DNA of 17,783 bases, taken from contig JANXCK010000054.1 of NCBI GenBank assembly GCA_025060055.1, positions 1 through 17,783 on the forward strand. Direction: 5' to 3'. How positions within the stretch are numbered: position 1 is the first letter of the stretch; the number at the start of each line of letters is the position of its first letter. Positions 7,571 to 13,114 of this stretch are shown piece by piece. Source of the stretch: Fimbriimonadales bacterium. Its GTDB lineage: Bacteria; Armatimonadota; Fimbriimonadia; Fimbriimonadales; GBS-DC. The notes beneath the pieces are model-generated. The model worked only from the letters and a program-made list of their open reading frames with translations, had not been told where the DNA came from and searched no databases. A program made the translations under genes and the position numbers.

Positions 7571-8542
7571 ATGCAATATACGCACTTGGGTCGTTCCGGC
7601 TTGCTGGTAAGTCGCCTCTGCTTGGGCACGATGAACTTCGGTCCCAACACGAGCGAGGAAGACTCCTATCGGATTATGGACAGGGCGTTGGAGCTGGGGA
7701 TCAACTTTTTTGACACGGCGAACACTTACGGCTGGGTCAAGGGCGAGGGGATTACGGAGCAGATTATCGGGCGTTGGTGGTCGCAGGGCGGGGGCAGGCG
7801 CGAGAAGGTGGTCATCGCCACGAAAGTTTACGGCGTAATGGGCGATTGGCCCAACGAGTCGCGCCTGTCGGCGTTGCATATCAAGCGTGCCTGCGAAGCC
7901 AGCTTGCGCCGACTCAAAACGGACTACATCGACCTCTATCAGATGCATCACATCGACCGCGAGTGCCCGTGGGAGGAAATCTGGCAGGCGATGGAGCAGC
8001 TGTACCGTGAGGGCAAGATTTTGTATGTAGGCAGTAGCAACTTCGCGGGCTGGCACATCGCGCAGGCGCAGGAGATAGCCAAGCAACGCCACTTCATGGG
8101 GCTGGTCTCCGAACAGAGCCTTTACAACCTCAACGCGCGGATGATCGAGTTGGAAGTCATTCCTGCGTGTCTGCATTACGGGATTGGGATTATCCCGTGG
8201 AGTCCGCTGGCAAGCGGGTTGCTGGGCGGGATTTTGAAAGGCGTGCAAGAGGGGCGGCGCGCCTCCGAGAGCGTGCAGAGGGCGCTCGCGCAGCATCGCG
8301 AGCGCATCGAGCGCTACGAGGCGTTCTGCGCGGAGCTGGGCGAAGAGCCAGCGAATGTCGCACTCGCATGGCTGCTGCACCAGCCAGGCGTCACCGCGCC
8401 GATTATCGGACCGCGCACGCTGGAGCAGTTGGAGCGCAGCATGCGATCGCTCGAAATCAAGCTGGACGAGACCGCGCTCAAGCGTCTGGATGAGATTTTC
8501 CCAGGTCCGGGTGGTCCCGCGCCCGAGGCGTACGCGTGGTAA
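7571..8542 (+). CDS. Aldo/keto reductase (voltage-gated K+ channel beta-subunit-like group)
   Basis: 323 residues. The ATG at 7571 is chosen over upstream starts because AAGGAGGG (7555-7562) precedes it and MQYTHLGRSGLLVSRLCLGT is the standard start of the family. AKRs are NADPH-dependent (alpha/beta)8-barrel oxidoreductases. The catalytic tetrad is complete: Asp48 and Tyr53 (FFDTANTYG), Lys85 (ATKVYG) and His126 (LYQMHHID). NADP-site elements VGSSNFAGWHI, IIPWSPLASGLLGG and IIGPRTLEQL are also present. The protein ends GGPAPEAYAW, as in many bacterial members. It is divergent from the ABC ATPase with a 75-base shared upstream region. The physiological substrate cannot be read from the sequence. 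It is followed directly by repeat elements. Confidence 0.93.
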   Translation: MQYTHLGRSGLLVSRLCLGTMNFGPNTSEEDSYRIMDRALELGINFFDTANTYGWVKGEGITEQIIGRWWSQGGGRREKVVIATKVYGVMGDWPNESRLSALHIKRACEASLRRLKTDYIDLYQMHHIDRECPWEEIWQAMEQLYREGKILYVGSSNFAGWHIAQAQEIAKQRHFMGLVSEQSLYNLNARMIELEVIPACLHYGIGIIPWSPLASGLLGGILKGVQEGRRASESVQRALAQHRERIERYEAFCAELGEEPANVALAWLLHQPGVTAPIIGPRTLEQLERSMRSLEIKLDETALKRLDEIFPGPGGPAPEAYAW

Positions 8543-8545
8543 TAG

Positions 8546-8661
8546 TACCAATCGGCTTAGCAGACACCGCCATGTCGTCGGCGAGACGCCGACGCTACGG
8601 ATCGCTCGTGTCACGTCAGCGTCCCGCTGACGCGCGGCGTCATCGGAAACCCCGATTGGTA
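8546..8661. repeat. Family-1 inverted-repeat element (TACCAATCGG ends)
   Basis: Terminal repeats TACCAATCGG (8546-8555) and CCGATTGGTA (8652-8661) are perfect. The core contains GTCGTCGGCGAGACGCCGACG and AGCGTCCCGCTGACG palindromes. It has the same ends and a related core to the element at 15389-15503. It encodes nothing recognisable and starts 3 bases after the aldo/keto reductase stop. It abuts the next element, sharing its last base with it. Confidence 0.8.
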
Positions 8662-8792
8662 TAAGTGCCTCACAGGTGAAATCCTCTCGTTTTTCAGGGC
8701 GCGCACGGGGGCGCGCCCCTACACAAACTCGTAGGGGCAGCCCCCTGTGGCTGCCCTCCAAACAGAGGCGATTTTATATGGAAGGCACTTAT
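8661..8792. repeat. Family-2 inverted-repeat element (ATAAGTGCCT ends), copy A
   Basis: Ends ATAAGTGCCT (8661-8670) and AGGCACTTAT (8783-8792) are perfect inverted repeats; similarity extends inward to TGAAATC on the left and GATTTTA on the right. The core holds two hairpins: GGGCGCGC/GCGCGCCC (8697-8718) and GGGCAGCC/GGCTGCCC (8735-8756). The core is nearly identical to that of the copy at 15503-15633. Open frames through it are artefacts of the repeat. Confidence 0.8.
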
Positions 8793-8922
8793 AAGTGCCT
8801 CAAATGTGAAATCGTTCCATTTGGGGCGCGTTGGGAACGCGCCCCTACAGGGCGTTTTGGGTAGGGGCGGGTTCGTAACCCGCCCTGCGAAAAACGGGAT
8901 GATTTAACCTTTGAGGGACATA
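8791..8922. repeat. Family-2 inverted-repeat element, copy B
   Basis: The left end is ATAAGTGCCTCAAATGTGAA, overlapping the right end of copy A. The right end, read in reverse, is TATGTCCCTCAAAGGTTAAA. The core has hairpins GGGCGCGTT/AACGCGCCC (8824-8844) and GGGCGGGTT/AACCCGCCC (8865-8885), each framed by GTAGGGGC or GCCCCTAC. It corresponds to the copy at 15260-15389 in inverted orientation. Confidence 0.75.
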
Positions 8923-9036
8923 AGTCTCTACAAGATTAAATCGTCCCGAAATCTCTCGGTGCGGTTGGTGCGACGGCATTCGTGCCGTTGCAGGCGATGG
9001 CAGGAATGTGATTGTATTTGACTTTAAGCCACTTAC
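8920..9036. repeat. Family-2 inverted-repeat element, diverged copy with a different core
   Basis: The left end is ATAAGTCTCTACAAGATTAA followed by ATCGTCCC. The right end, read in reverse, is TAAGTGGCTTAAAGTCAAAT. The core differs from the other copies and includes ACGGCA-TTCG-TGCCGT (8973-8988), a short hairpin with a TTCG loop. It lies between the array and the stop codon of the DUF1559-like gene. Boundaries are approximate. Confidence 0.55.
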
Positions 9037-9046
9037 CAATCAAGCA

Positions 9047-9808
9047 TCACTCCTCCCACAGTTCGCTACGACTTAGGGCATCCAGCGTCATCGCCTTGAT
9101 GTGTCCATCGACAAACGCCACATTCGCAAATCCGCCTAAGCGCGGGTTCTCACGATCGCGCAAGAAGTGGCGCGGGAACACATGCCTGTAGCTCTCGGCA
9201 GTGAGTGGCGGTGCGCCACGCCAGAAGCGAGGCGGGAACACCTTGTAGTAGCCTAACCAGCGGTAGTCCACATCGAAGCCCGCCCGCTGCTGCGGCTCCG
9301 ACACTGCGCTCTCCACGAACATCAGAATCTCTGCGGGGCGTTGCACGACTGCGTACGGTTTCGCACGGTACTCCGACGAGCCTATCGGGTCAGACGGGTC
9401 ATTCGGAACCGTAAGATACGCCACGTTGTAGCCCCACGCGGGGTTGCGCCCGAAAATGTAGTCGTAAAACGGGTTGCTGGGAGTGCGGAACGCGGTGTTC
9501 GGTTCACTGGGACACCAGAACACGCGCGGCTCTTTCACATAAGGGCGCAGCAGCCAAGGCCACTGGTAGAACCCGAAGTTGCCAAGACTGCCCCCTCTGC
9601 CGCGATACTCACCGTGAAAGAAGGTTTCGTCGTAGTCCTGCACATACACCAGCCCCGCCATCGCAACTTGACGCAGGTTAGATGCGCAGGTGGTTTGACG
9701 CGCTTTCTCCCGCGCCTGCACAAACACGGGAAACACAATCGCCGCCAGAATCGCAACAATCGCTATCACAGTCAGCAGTTCTATCAGTGTGAAACCACGA
9801 TGCTTCAT
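9047..9808 (-). CDS. DUF1559-like secreted protein with type IV prepilin N-terminus
   Basis: 253 residues; GGAGGGG lies 8 bases before the ATG. The start KHRG|FTLIELLTVIAIVAIL is a class III (prepilin) signal with cleavage after Gly5 and Glu at +5. The hydrophobic helix runs into AREKARQTTCASNLRQ, standard for the DUF1559/H-X9-DG family expanded in Planctomycetes and Armatimonadota. The C-terminal signature NVAFVDGHIKA is present. The central part (YNVAYLTVPNDP, RPAEILMFVES) matches the family's globular domain. Such proteins are processed by prepilin peptidase and are probably surface pseudopilins; their precise role is unknown. The gene begins 45 bases after the dockerin-tailed gene on the same strand, so the two are likely co-transcribed. 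Confidence 0.9.
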   Translation of the reverse strand: MKHRGFTLIELLTVIAIVAILAAIVFPVFVQAREKARQTTCASNLRQVAMAGLVYVQDYDETFFHGEYRGRGGSLGNFGFYQWPWLLRPYVKEPRVFWCPSEPNTAFRTPSNPFYDYIFGRNPAWGYNVAYLTVPNDPSDPIGSSEYRAKPYAVVQRPAEILMFVESAVSEPQQRAGFDVDYRWLGYYKVFPPRFWRGAPPLTAESYRHVFPRHFLRDRENPRLGGFANVAFVDGHIKAMTLDALSRSELWEE

Positions 9809-9853
9809 GCGATCACCCCTCCAGACTGCTCAGGTGCCCCTACGTAGCCTGAT

Positions 9854-10681
9854 TCAGCGTCCGCACCCGTTTCCGAAGTTGAGCAAAACGATGAGCAAGT
9901 CCGTGTCTTCCACAGTCCCGTTGCGGTTCAGGTCGGCTTGGGCGTTGTTGCCGCCGAAGTTCAACAGCACCGTCAGCAGGTCGGCGTCGTTGGTGCAGCC
10001 GTCGCCTGTCGCATCGCCTGCCACGCGGTACACCACTCGCAGCACAGGACCGCGCCCGCCTGTGTCGTTGCGCGAGTAGAAACGGTAGATGTTCTGCGCT
10101 CCCATACCCTCAGGGCTAAGTCGCGAAGTGAACGCAAGCCCCAGCACGCCGTTATTCTGGCTAATCGCTGCGTTGAAGTACGGCTCGAACAGCGCCACAT
10201 CGATCGGGATCGGAATTTCGAACGGCGCGTCGAGTCGGTAGTTTTCCATCGTGCCTTCGCCAAACAGAATGTTGCCTGGTGTGATAGTCGCCGCGTCGCT
10301 GAATCGCCAAGTTGCTTCATTCCAGTTCGTGCTGCTGAGGTCGCGCACCTCCAGCGGGTTCTGCTGCCCCGATTCGCGCGTGTAGCCTGGCGGTTGGGTC
10401 TGCACGACGGTGAGCTGAGCGTTCAGCACCTGATAGTTCACGCCCGCACGCACTCCTGTCAGCGTCCACTTGGCGTAGGAGTAGGAGTGTGGCTCTCCAG
10501 GTGGGGCTTGGCTGCTCACTGAAGTCACCCCGTCACCCCATGCGCGTAGCACCGTGGTTGTACCCGCATTAAAAGCGAACGAGTAGACCCAGACATCATC
10601 CGTCGGCTGCGCCTGATAGGTGCGCTGCGCCAGTGAACTGCATACGATACTTACACTCAATACAACACTAACGATTCTCAT
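9854..10681 (-). CDS. Secreted protein with DNRLRE-like domain and C-terminal dockerin-like tail
   Basis: 275 residues. The start at 10681 is chosen for GGAGG (10690-10694) 8 bases upstream and the signal peptide MRIVSVVLSVSIVCSSLAQ; a longer frame exists but lacks these. Residues ~20-215 (TDDVWVYSFAFNAGTTTVLR, YAKWTLTGVRAG, VLNAQLTVVQT, NWNEATWRF) follow the pattern of the DNRLRE/CBM96-like beta-sandwich found in surface and polysaccharide-binding proteins. Residues 221-275 form two dockerin-type repeats, GDATGDGCTNDADLLTVLLN and DLNRNGTVEDTDLLIVLLNF, each with an EF-hand-like Asp/Asn loop, ending GNGCGR. No cohesin is seen here. The tail may be an attachment or sorting module; that role is inference. 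Confidence 0.82.
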   Translation of the reverse strand: MRIVSVVLSVSIVCSSLAQRTYQAQPTDDVWVYSFAFNAGTTTVLRAWGDGVTSVSSQAPPGEPHSYSYAKWTLTGVRAGVNYQVLNAQLTVVQTQPPGYTRESGQQNPLEVRDLSSTNWNEATWRFSDAATITPGNILFGEGTMENYRLDAPFEIPIPIDVALFEPYFNAAISQNNGVLGLAFTSRLSPEGMGAQNIYRFYSRNDTGGRGPVLRVVYRVAGDATGDGCTNDADLLTVLLNFGGNNAQADLNRNGTVEDTDLLIVLLNFGNGCGR

Positions 10682-10838
10682 ACCTACTGCCTCCGTCCAA
10701 TATTTGCGGGTTGGCTGCGCTGCGGCAGCGCGAAGCATGTAGCGCCATCGCGCTGTCTGCACTGCCGCAGTCCACTCAGGGATTCCTTAGAACCACGCAG
10801 ATATTGTGCAGCTTCACGCAAGCAGAATGCTACTGCTG

Positions 10839-10871
10839 AGGCGACAACTTTTTGCGGGAAGGCGACATCTT
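10839..10871. promoter_or_regulatory. Two direct repeats AGGCGACAWCTT, 21 bp apart
   Basis: AGGCGACAACTT (10839-10850) and AGGCGACATCTT (10860-10871) differ by one base and are spaced two helical turns apart, between two divergent genes and upstream of the TATACT at 10908. They could bind a regulator as a tandem dimer or be a relic of a transposon end. The rest of the 10682-10936 intergenic region shows nothing else I can name. Confidence 0.45.
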
Positions 10872-10904
10872 ATACCTATCAGCGTTTCAAGAAGCGCAGT
10901 TGTG

Positions 10905-10915
10905 AGGTATACTCC
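10905..10915 (+). promoter_or_regulatory. Putative promoter (-10 TATACT) of the winged-helix gene
   Basis: AGGTATACTCC matches the motif at 2251-2261 and 7503-7513 base for base. TATACT is at 10908-10913. A weak -35 candidate, TTTCAA (10885-10890), sits 17 bases upstream. The ATG at 10937 has no Shine-Dalgarno sequence. Confidence 0.5.
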
Positions 10916-10936
10916 TCAACGCTAAACTGCATACCT

Positions 10937-11281
10937 ATGACATCCCTCAAGCCACGCCAAGAGGTATTTTATCGGCGCGTACTCAGCCTGTACCGTGAGG
11001 CGGGGATGACCCCTCCGTCAGTTCGGACGGCGTCCCAACTGATTGGCGCGCCGCCCGATGCCATTTGCGCGATGTTGCAGATTGGCGTGGCGCGAGGTGA
11101 AATCGCCGATGCGGGCGAAGGGATTTACTTCGCGACGGAGACCCTCCAGCGCCTTGCGGAGCAGGCGAACGCCCTGCCAAAACCTCTGAAAGTGGCGCAG
11201 ATTCGCGACCTGACAGGCAGTTCCCGACGCTACGCTGCGGCGGCGTTGCGCTGGCTGCGCGCGCACGGCATGGTGGGATAG
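10937..11281 (+). CDS. Stand-alone SelB-like winged-helix protein
   Basis: 114 residues. The pattern FYRRVLSLYREAGMTPPSVR, then LQIGVARGEIADAGEGIYFA, then KVAQIRDLTGSSRRYAAAAL with RWLRAHG, closely follows the last winged-helix domains of the selenocysteine elongation factor SelB. In SelB, the corresponding segment reads approximately ITVAQFRDLLGTSRKYALPL and LEYLD. In SelB these domains bind the SECIS RNA hairpin. Here the protein starts with its own ATG, lacks the GTPase part and stops just before the usual TRRxGDxR ending. Neither neighbouring frame restores that ending. It may be a small DNA- or RNA-binding regulator of the redox genes downstream, or a remnant of selB. The first reading is preferred because the frame is intact and has its own promoter. 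Function is inferred. Confidence 0.65.
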   Translation: MTSLKPRQEVFYRRVLSLYREAGMTPPSVRTASQLIGAPPDAICAMLQIGVARGEIADAGEGIYFATETLQRLAEQANALPKPLKVAQIRDLTGSSRRYAAAALRWLRAHGMVG

Positions 11282-11308
11282 CGTGTCTGCGTCGCGCTGA
11301 TGGGTTTG

Positions 11309-11324
11309 GGGTATCTTTTACGGC
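11309..11324 (+). promoter_or_regulatory. Putative leaderless promoter of the pntAB-like gene
   Basis: GGG-TATCTT-TTACGGC runs directly into the ATG at 11325. The -10-like TATCTT (11312-11317) ends 7 bases before the ATG, so transcription would start at or next to the A of ATG. The layout is the same as upstream of trpD (17073-17088). No Shine-Dalgarno sequence is present. Confidence 0.5.
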
Positions 11325-11633
11325 ATGGAAACCTTCGTGGCGTCGCTCACGGTGTTTGTGCTGGCGATTTTTGTGGGCTTTGAGGTGATTACCAAAGTGC
11401 CTCCCACGCTGCACACGCCCCTGATGTCTGGCTCTAACGCGATTTCGGGCATCACGGTCATCGGCGCAATTCTGTCGGCGGGGGCGCAACACACGACGCT
11501 CAGCGCAGTCTTGGGCACGCTGGCGGTGATCTTTGCCACGATTAATGTGGTGGGGGGCTTTTTGGTGACGAACCGAATGCTGCAGATGTTCAAGCCAGCG
11601 CGTCGGGAGCTGCCCGACCATCAGGTAAAATAA
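11325..11633 (+). CDS. pntAB: NAD(P) transhydrogenase subunit alpha part 2 (PntAB-like membrane subunit)
   Basis: 102 residues forming three to four membrane helices. LTVFVLAIFVGFEVITKVPP, TLHTPLMSGSNAISGITVIG and INVVGGFLVTNRMLQMFK are the conserved core of the membrane domain II fragment of proton-translocating transhydrogenase, in organisms where PntA is split into AA and AB. The enzyme uses the proton gradient to reduce NADP+ with NADH. The membrane fragment works only with PntAA (NAD-binding) and PntB (NADP-binding), and neither is in the flanking sequence: upstream is the winged-helix gene and downstream a thioredoxin-like gene. The partners must lie elsewhere or be absent. Length is normal for PntAB. 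It begins without a ribosome-binding site, directly after a -10-like box. Confidence 0.88.
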   Translation: METFVASLTVFVLAIFVGFEVITKVPPTLHTPLMSGSNAISGITVIGAILSAGAQHTTLSAVLGTLAVIFATINVVGGFLVTNRMLQMFKPARRELPDHQVK

Positions 11634-11646
11634 AGATGGAGGCGCG

Positions 11647-11964
11647 ATGTTGCGGATAGAGCTGTTATATTATCCCGAATGCCCTTCGCATGAGCGTGCG
11701 TTGGAACTAATCCGCGAGGCGCTGGTGCAGGAGGGTAAGAGGGCGGAGGTGGAGGTGGTTCGCATCGACACGCAGGCGCAAGCGGAGGCGCACCAGTTTA
11801 TCGGCTCGCCCACCATCCGCATCAACGGACGCGAGCTGCAGCCCCAGCCTCACTTGCCCTACCGCTTGACCTGTCGCGCCTTCCAGCTCGAAGACGGACG
11901 GCTCGCGCCCCTGCCCTCGCTGCGCATGCTGCGCGAGGCGATCCGAAGTGCTGAAGGAGGTTGA
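11647..11964 (+). CDS. Thioredoxin-like protein resembling the DF-family (seleno)proteins, Cys form
   Basis: 105 residues; GGAGG at 11638-11642 precedes the ATG closely, 13 bases after the pntAB-like stop, so it is co-transcribed. The start RIELLYYPECPSHERALELI is a thioredoxin-fold beta1-Cys-helix. FIGSPTIRINGRELQP supplies the cis-Pro strand, and a second Cys lies in YRLTCRAFQ. From memory this matches the small group annotated as DF family (seleno)protein or thioredoxin-like proteins near mercury and redox genes. The active site reads CPSH: one Cys, with the usual second redox residue replaced by His. The other Cys downstream could act as resolving thiol. A disulfide or metal-binding redox function is likely; the substrate is unknown. 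Confidence 0.65.
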   Translation: MLRIELLYYPECPSHERALELIREALVQEGKRAEVEVVRIDTQAQAEAHQFIGSPTIRINGRELQPQPHLPYRLTCRAFQLEDGRLAPLPSLRMLREAIRSAEGG

Positions 11965-11969
11965 GGCGT

Positions 11970-12500
11970 ATGGAAATCGGTCAGTCGGCATATGACTTCT
12001 CGCTGCCAGGCGTCGACGGCAAAACCTACTCGCTGAAGGATTTCGCGGACAAGCCCGTCTTGGTGCTGTTCTTCTGGTGCAACCACTGCCCGTATGTGAA
12101 GGCGTATGAAGACCGCGTAATCAAGCTCGCCAAAGAGCTGGGCGACCGCGCAGCGTTCGTTGCGATTAACTCGAACGACCCGAACCAGTACCCCGAAGAC
12201 AGCTTCGAGAATATGAAAAAACGCGCCGAAGAGAAGGGCTATCCCTTCCCCTACTTGTTCGATGAGACGCAGGTAGTGGCGCATGCCTACAAGGCGTCGC
12301 GCACGCCAGAGTTCTTCGTGTTCGATGAGGAACGCGATCTGAAGTATCATGGTCGCTTCGACGACAACTGGGAACATCCCGACCAAGTGCGCCACGAATA
12401 CGTGCGCGAGGCGATTCTGAGCCTGCTGGAGAACGACATTCCGCATGTCTCGCATGTGCCGCCGATTGGCTGCACCATTAAGTGGAGACACGGTACTTGA
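11970..12500 (+). CDS. Thioredoxin-fold protein of the AhpC/TSA (redoxin) type with CNHC active site
   Basis: 176 residues. The ATG at 11970 is chosen for AGGAGG (11955-11960) 9 bases upstream, over an in-frame TTG at 11961. MEIGQSAYDFSLPGVDGKTY and SLKDFADKPVLVLFFWCNHC match the TlpA/peroxiredoxin-like thioredoxin family protein found in many bacteria. Cys37-Asn-His-Cys40 is followed by PYVKAYEDR. The cis-Pro region is SRTPEFFVFDEERDLKYHGR and a typical FDDNWEHPDQVRHEYV segment follows. There is no signal peptide, so it is cytoplasmic. It begins 5 bases after the preceding stop and ends the cluster. It probably acts as a thiol reductase or peroxide detoxifier; NADPH supplied through transhydrogenase would fit the neighbourhood, but that link is inference. 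Confidence 0.85.
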   Translation: MEIGQSAYDFSLPGVDGKTYSLKDFADKPVLVLFFWCNHCPYVKAYEDRVIKLAKELGDRAAFVAINSNDPNQYPEDSFENMKKRAEEKGYPFPYLFDETQVVAHAYKASRTPEFFVFDEERDLKYHGRFDDNWEHPDQVRHEYVREAILSLLENDIPHVSHVPPIGCTIKWRHGT

Positions 12501-12515
12501 AACGGCAGTTGGGAT

Positions 12516-12646
12516 TAGGTTCCTCAAATGTGAAATTACCTCTCATTGGTACGATGGCGTCCTCGCCATCGTCAGGCGACAGCGAGGCGCCGTCGTACCT
12601 GGCTCTCCCCGCGCGTCTGGGGACGATTTGATCTTGGAGGGACCTA
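12516..12646. repeat. Family-2-like element carrying a family-1-type core
   Basis: The left end TAGGTTCCTCAAATGTGAAA and right end (in reverse) TAGGTCCCTCCAAGATCAAA form diverged inverted repeats resembling the family-2 ends. Inside, GGTACGATGGCG...CGCCGTCGTACC (around 12548-12599) with GCGTCCTCGCC resembles the core found in family-1 elements at 15183 and 15389, not the GTAGGGGC hairpins of family 2. Confidence 0.65.
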
Positions 12647-12875
12647 GGTTCCTCAAAAGTTAAAGGCTCCCCTTTTTACCCTCACCTCCAGCCCCTCTCT
12701 CGCCACGCGGGAGAGGGGAGCCGAGTTCTCCCCTCGCCCTCTGGGAGGCAAGGGTGTGCTGCTGGGAGGGCGGGAGGTGAGGCATCCCGTTGCGGACGAG
12801 TTGGCGGATGAGGTATCCTTCTTTTTTGAGCCTACCCGATGTACCCTTATCAGAAGAGGGGCTGGGGGTGAGGGC
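12645..12875. repeat. Family-3 palindromic element with a family-2-type left flank
   Basis: TAGGTTCCTCAAAAGTTAAA (12645-12664) repeats the left end of the preceding element. An inverted repeat then runs from ACCCTCACCTCCAGCCCCTCT (12678-12698) to its near complement at 12855-12875, with 19 of 21 positions matching. The interior contains further CTCCCCTC and GGGAGG palindromes. It is related to the copy inside the GH2 gene. Just after it, TTGAAACCCCGACCGAT (12886-12902) looks like an isolated right end of family 1. Confidence 0.65.
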
Positions 12876-12907
12876 ATAACGACGCTTGAAACCCCGACCG
12901 ATACTAT

Positions 12908-13053
12908 ACCAGCTGGGGTGTCAAGTGAAGTACGGCTGAAGCCGTTGCTGTGCAAACGAAGCCGATCTGCGTCGGCTCTGTAGCCCGCGTGGGCGGACTT
13001 CGTTTGCAAAGGAACGGCTTGAGCCGTTTCGGCTCATTCGAAACCCTGATTGG
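12908..13053. repeat. Degenerate family-1-like element with long internal inverted repeat
   Basis: The ends ACCAGCTGGGGTGTCAAG (12908-12925) and, in reverse, CCCAATCAGGGTTTCGAA are weakly alike and resemble family-1 ends. Inside, TGCAAACGAAG (12951-12961) and CTTCGTTTGCA (12998-13008) are perfect inverted repeats, and ACGGCTTGAGCCGT and ACGGCTGAAGCCGT palindromes flank them. Together with the two elements before it, it fills the 614-base gap before the solenoid gene. Nothing coding is visible there. Confidence 0.5.
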
Positions 13054-13114
13054 GATTATCGCAAGGCACACCCTGCAGCAGGAACCTTCGCCGCTAACGC
13101 GAACCGTATACCTC

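Noticed and set aside
7496..8761. Long upstream extension of the ABC ATPase reading frame on the - strand
   Set aside because: It is the antisense of the aldo/keto reductase, which has full family motifs; the ATPase begins at MKPVIEVRNLKKDY.
8676..8864. Open frames across the intergenic repeat arrays, here and at 15517-15738
   Set aside because: They follow the near-identical repeat cores (GRAPTQ, GSPLWLP) and lack ribosome-binding sites and any recognisable domain.
8546..9036. CRISPR array
   Set aside because: The repeats are inverted, unequal in length and abut each other; no regular direct repeats with unique spacers and no cas genes.
10682..10936. Small gene or tRNA in the divergent intergenic region
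   Set aside because: No open frame with a ribosome-binding site and no cloverleaf pattern; only the direct repeats and promoter-like boxes stand out.
11270..11325. Frameshifted remnant of a full selB gene
   Set aside because: Neither alternative frame after the stop restores the TRRxGD ending, and the upstream sequence does not encode GTPase motifs.
12950..13114. Extended N-terminus of the solenoid protein
   Set aside because: It translates repeat DNA with palindromes; a signal peptide starts only at the ATG at 13115.
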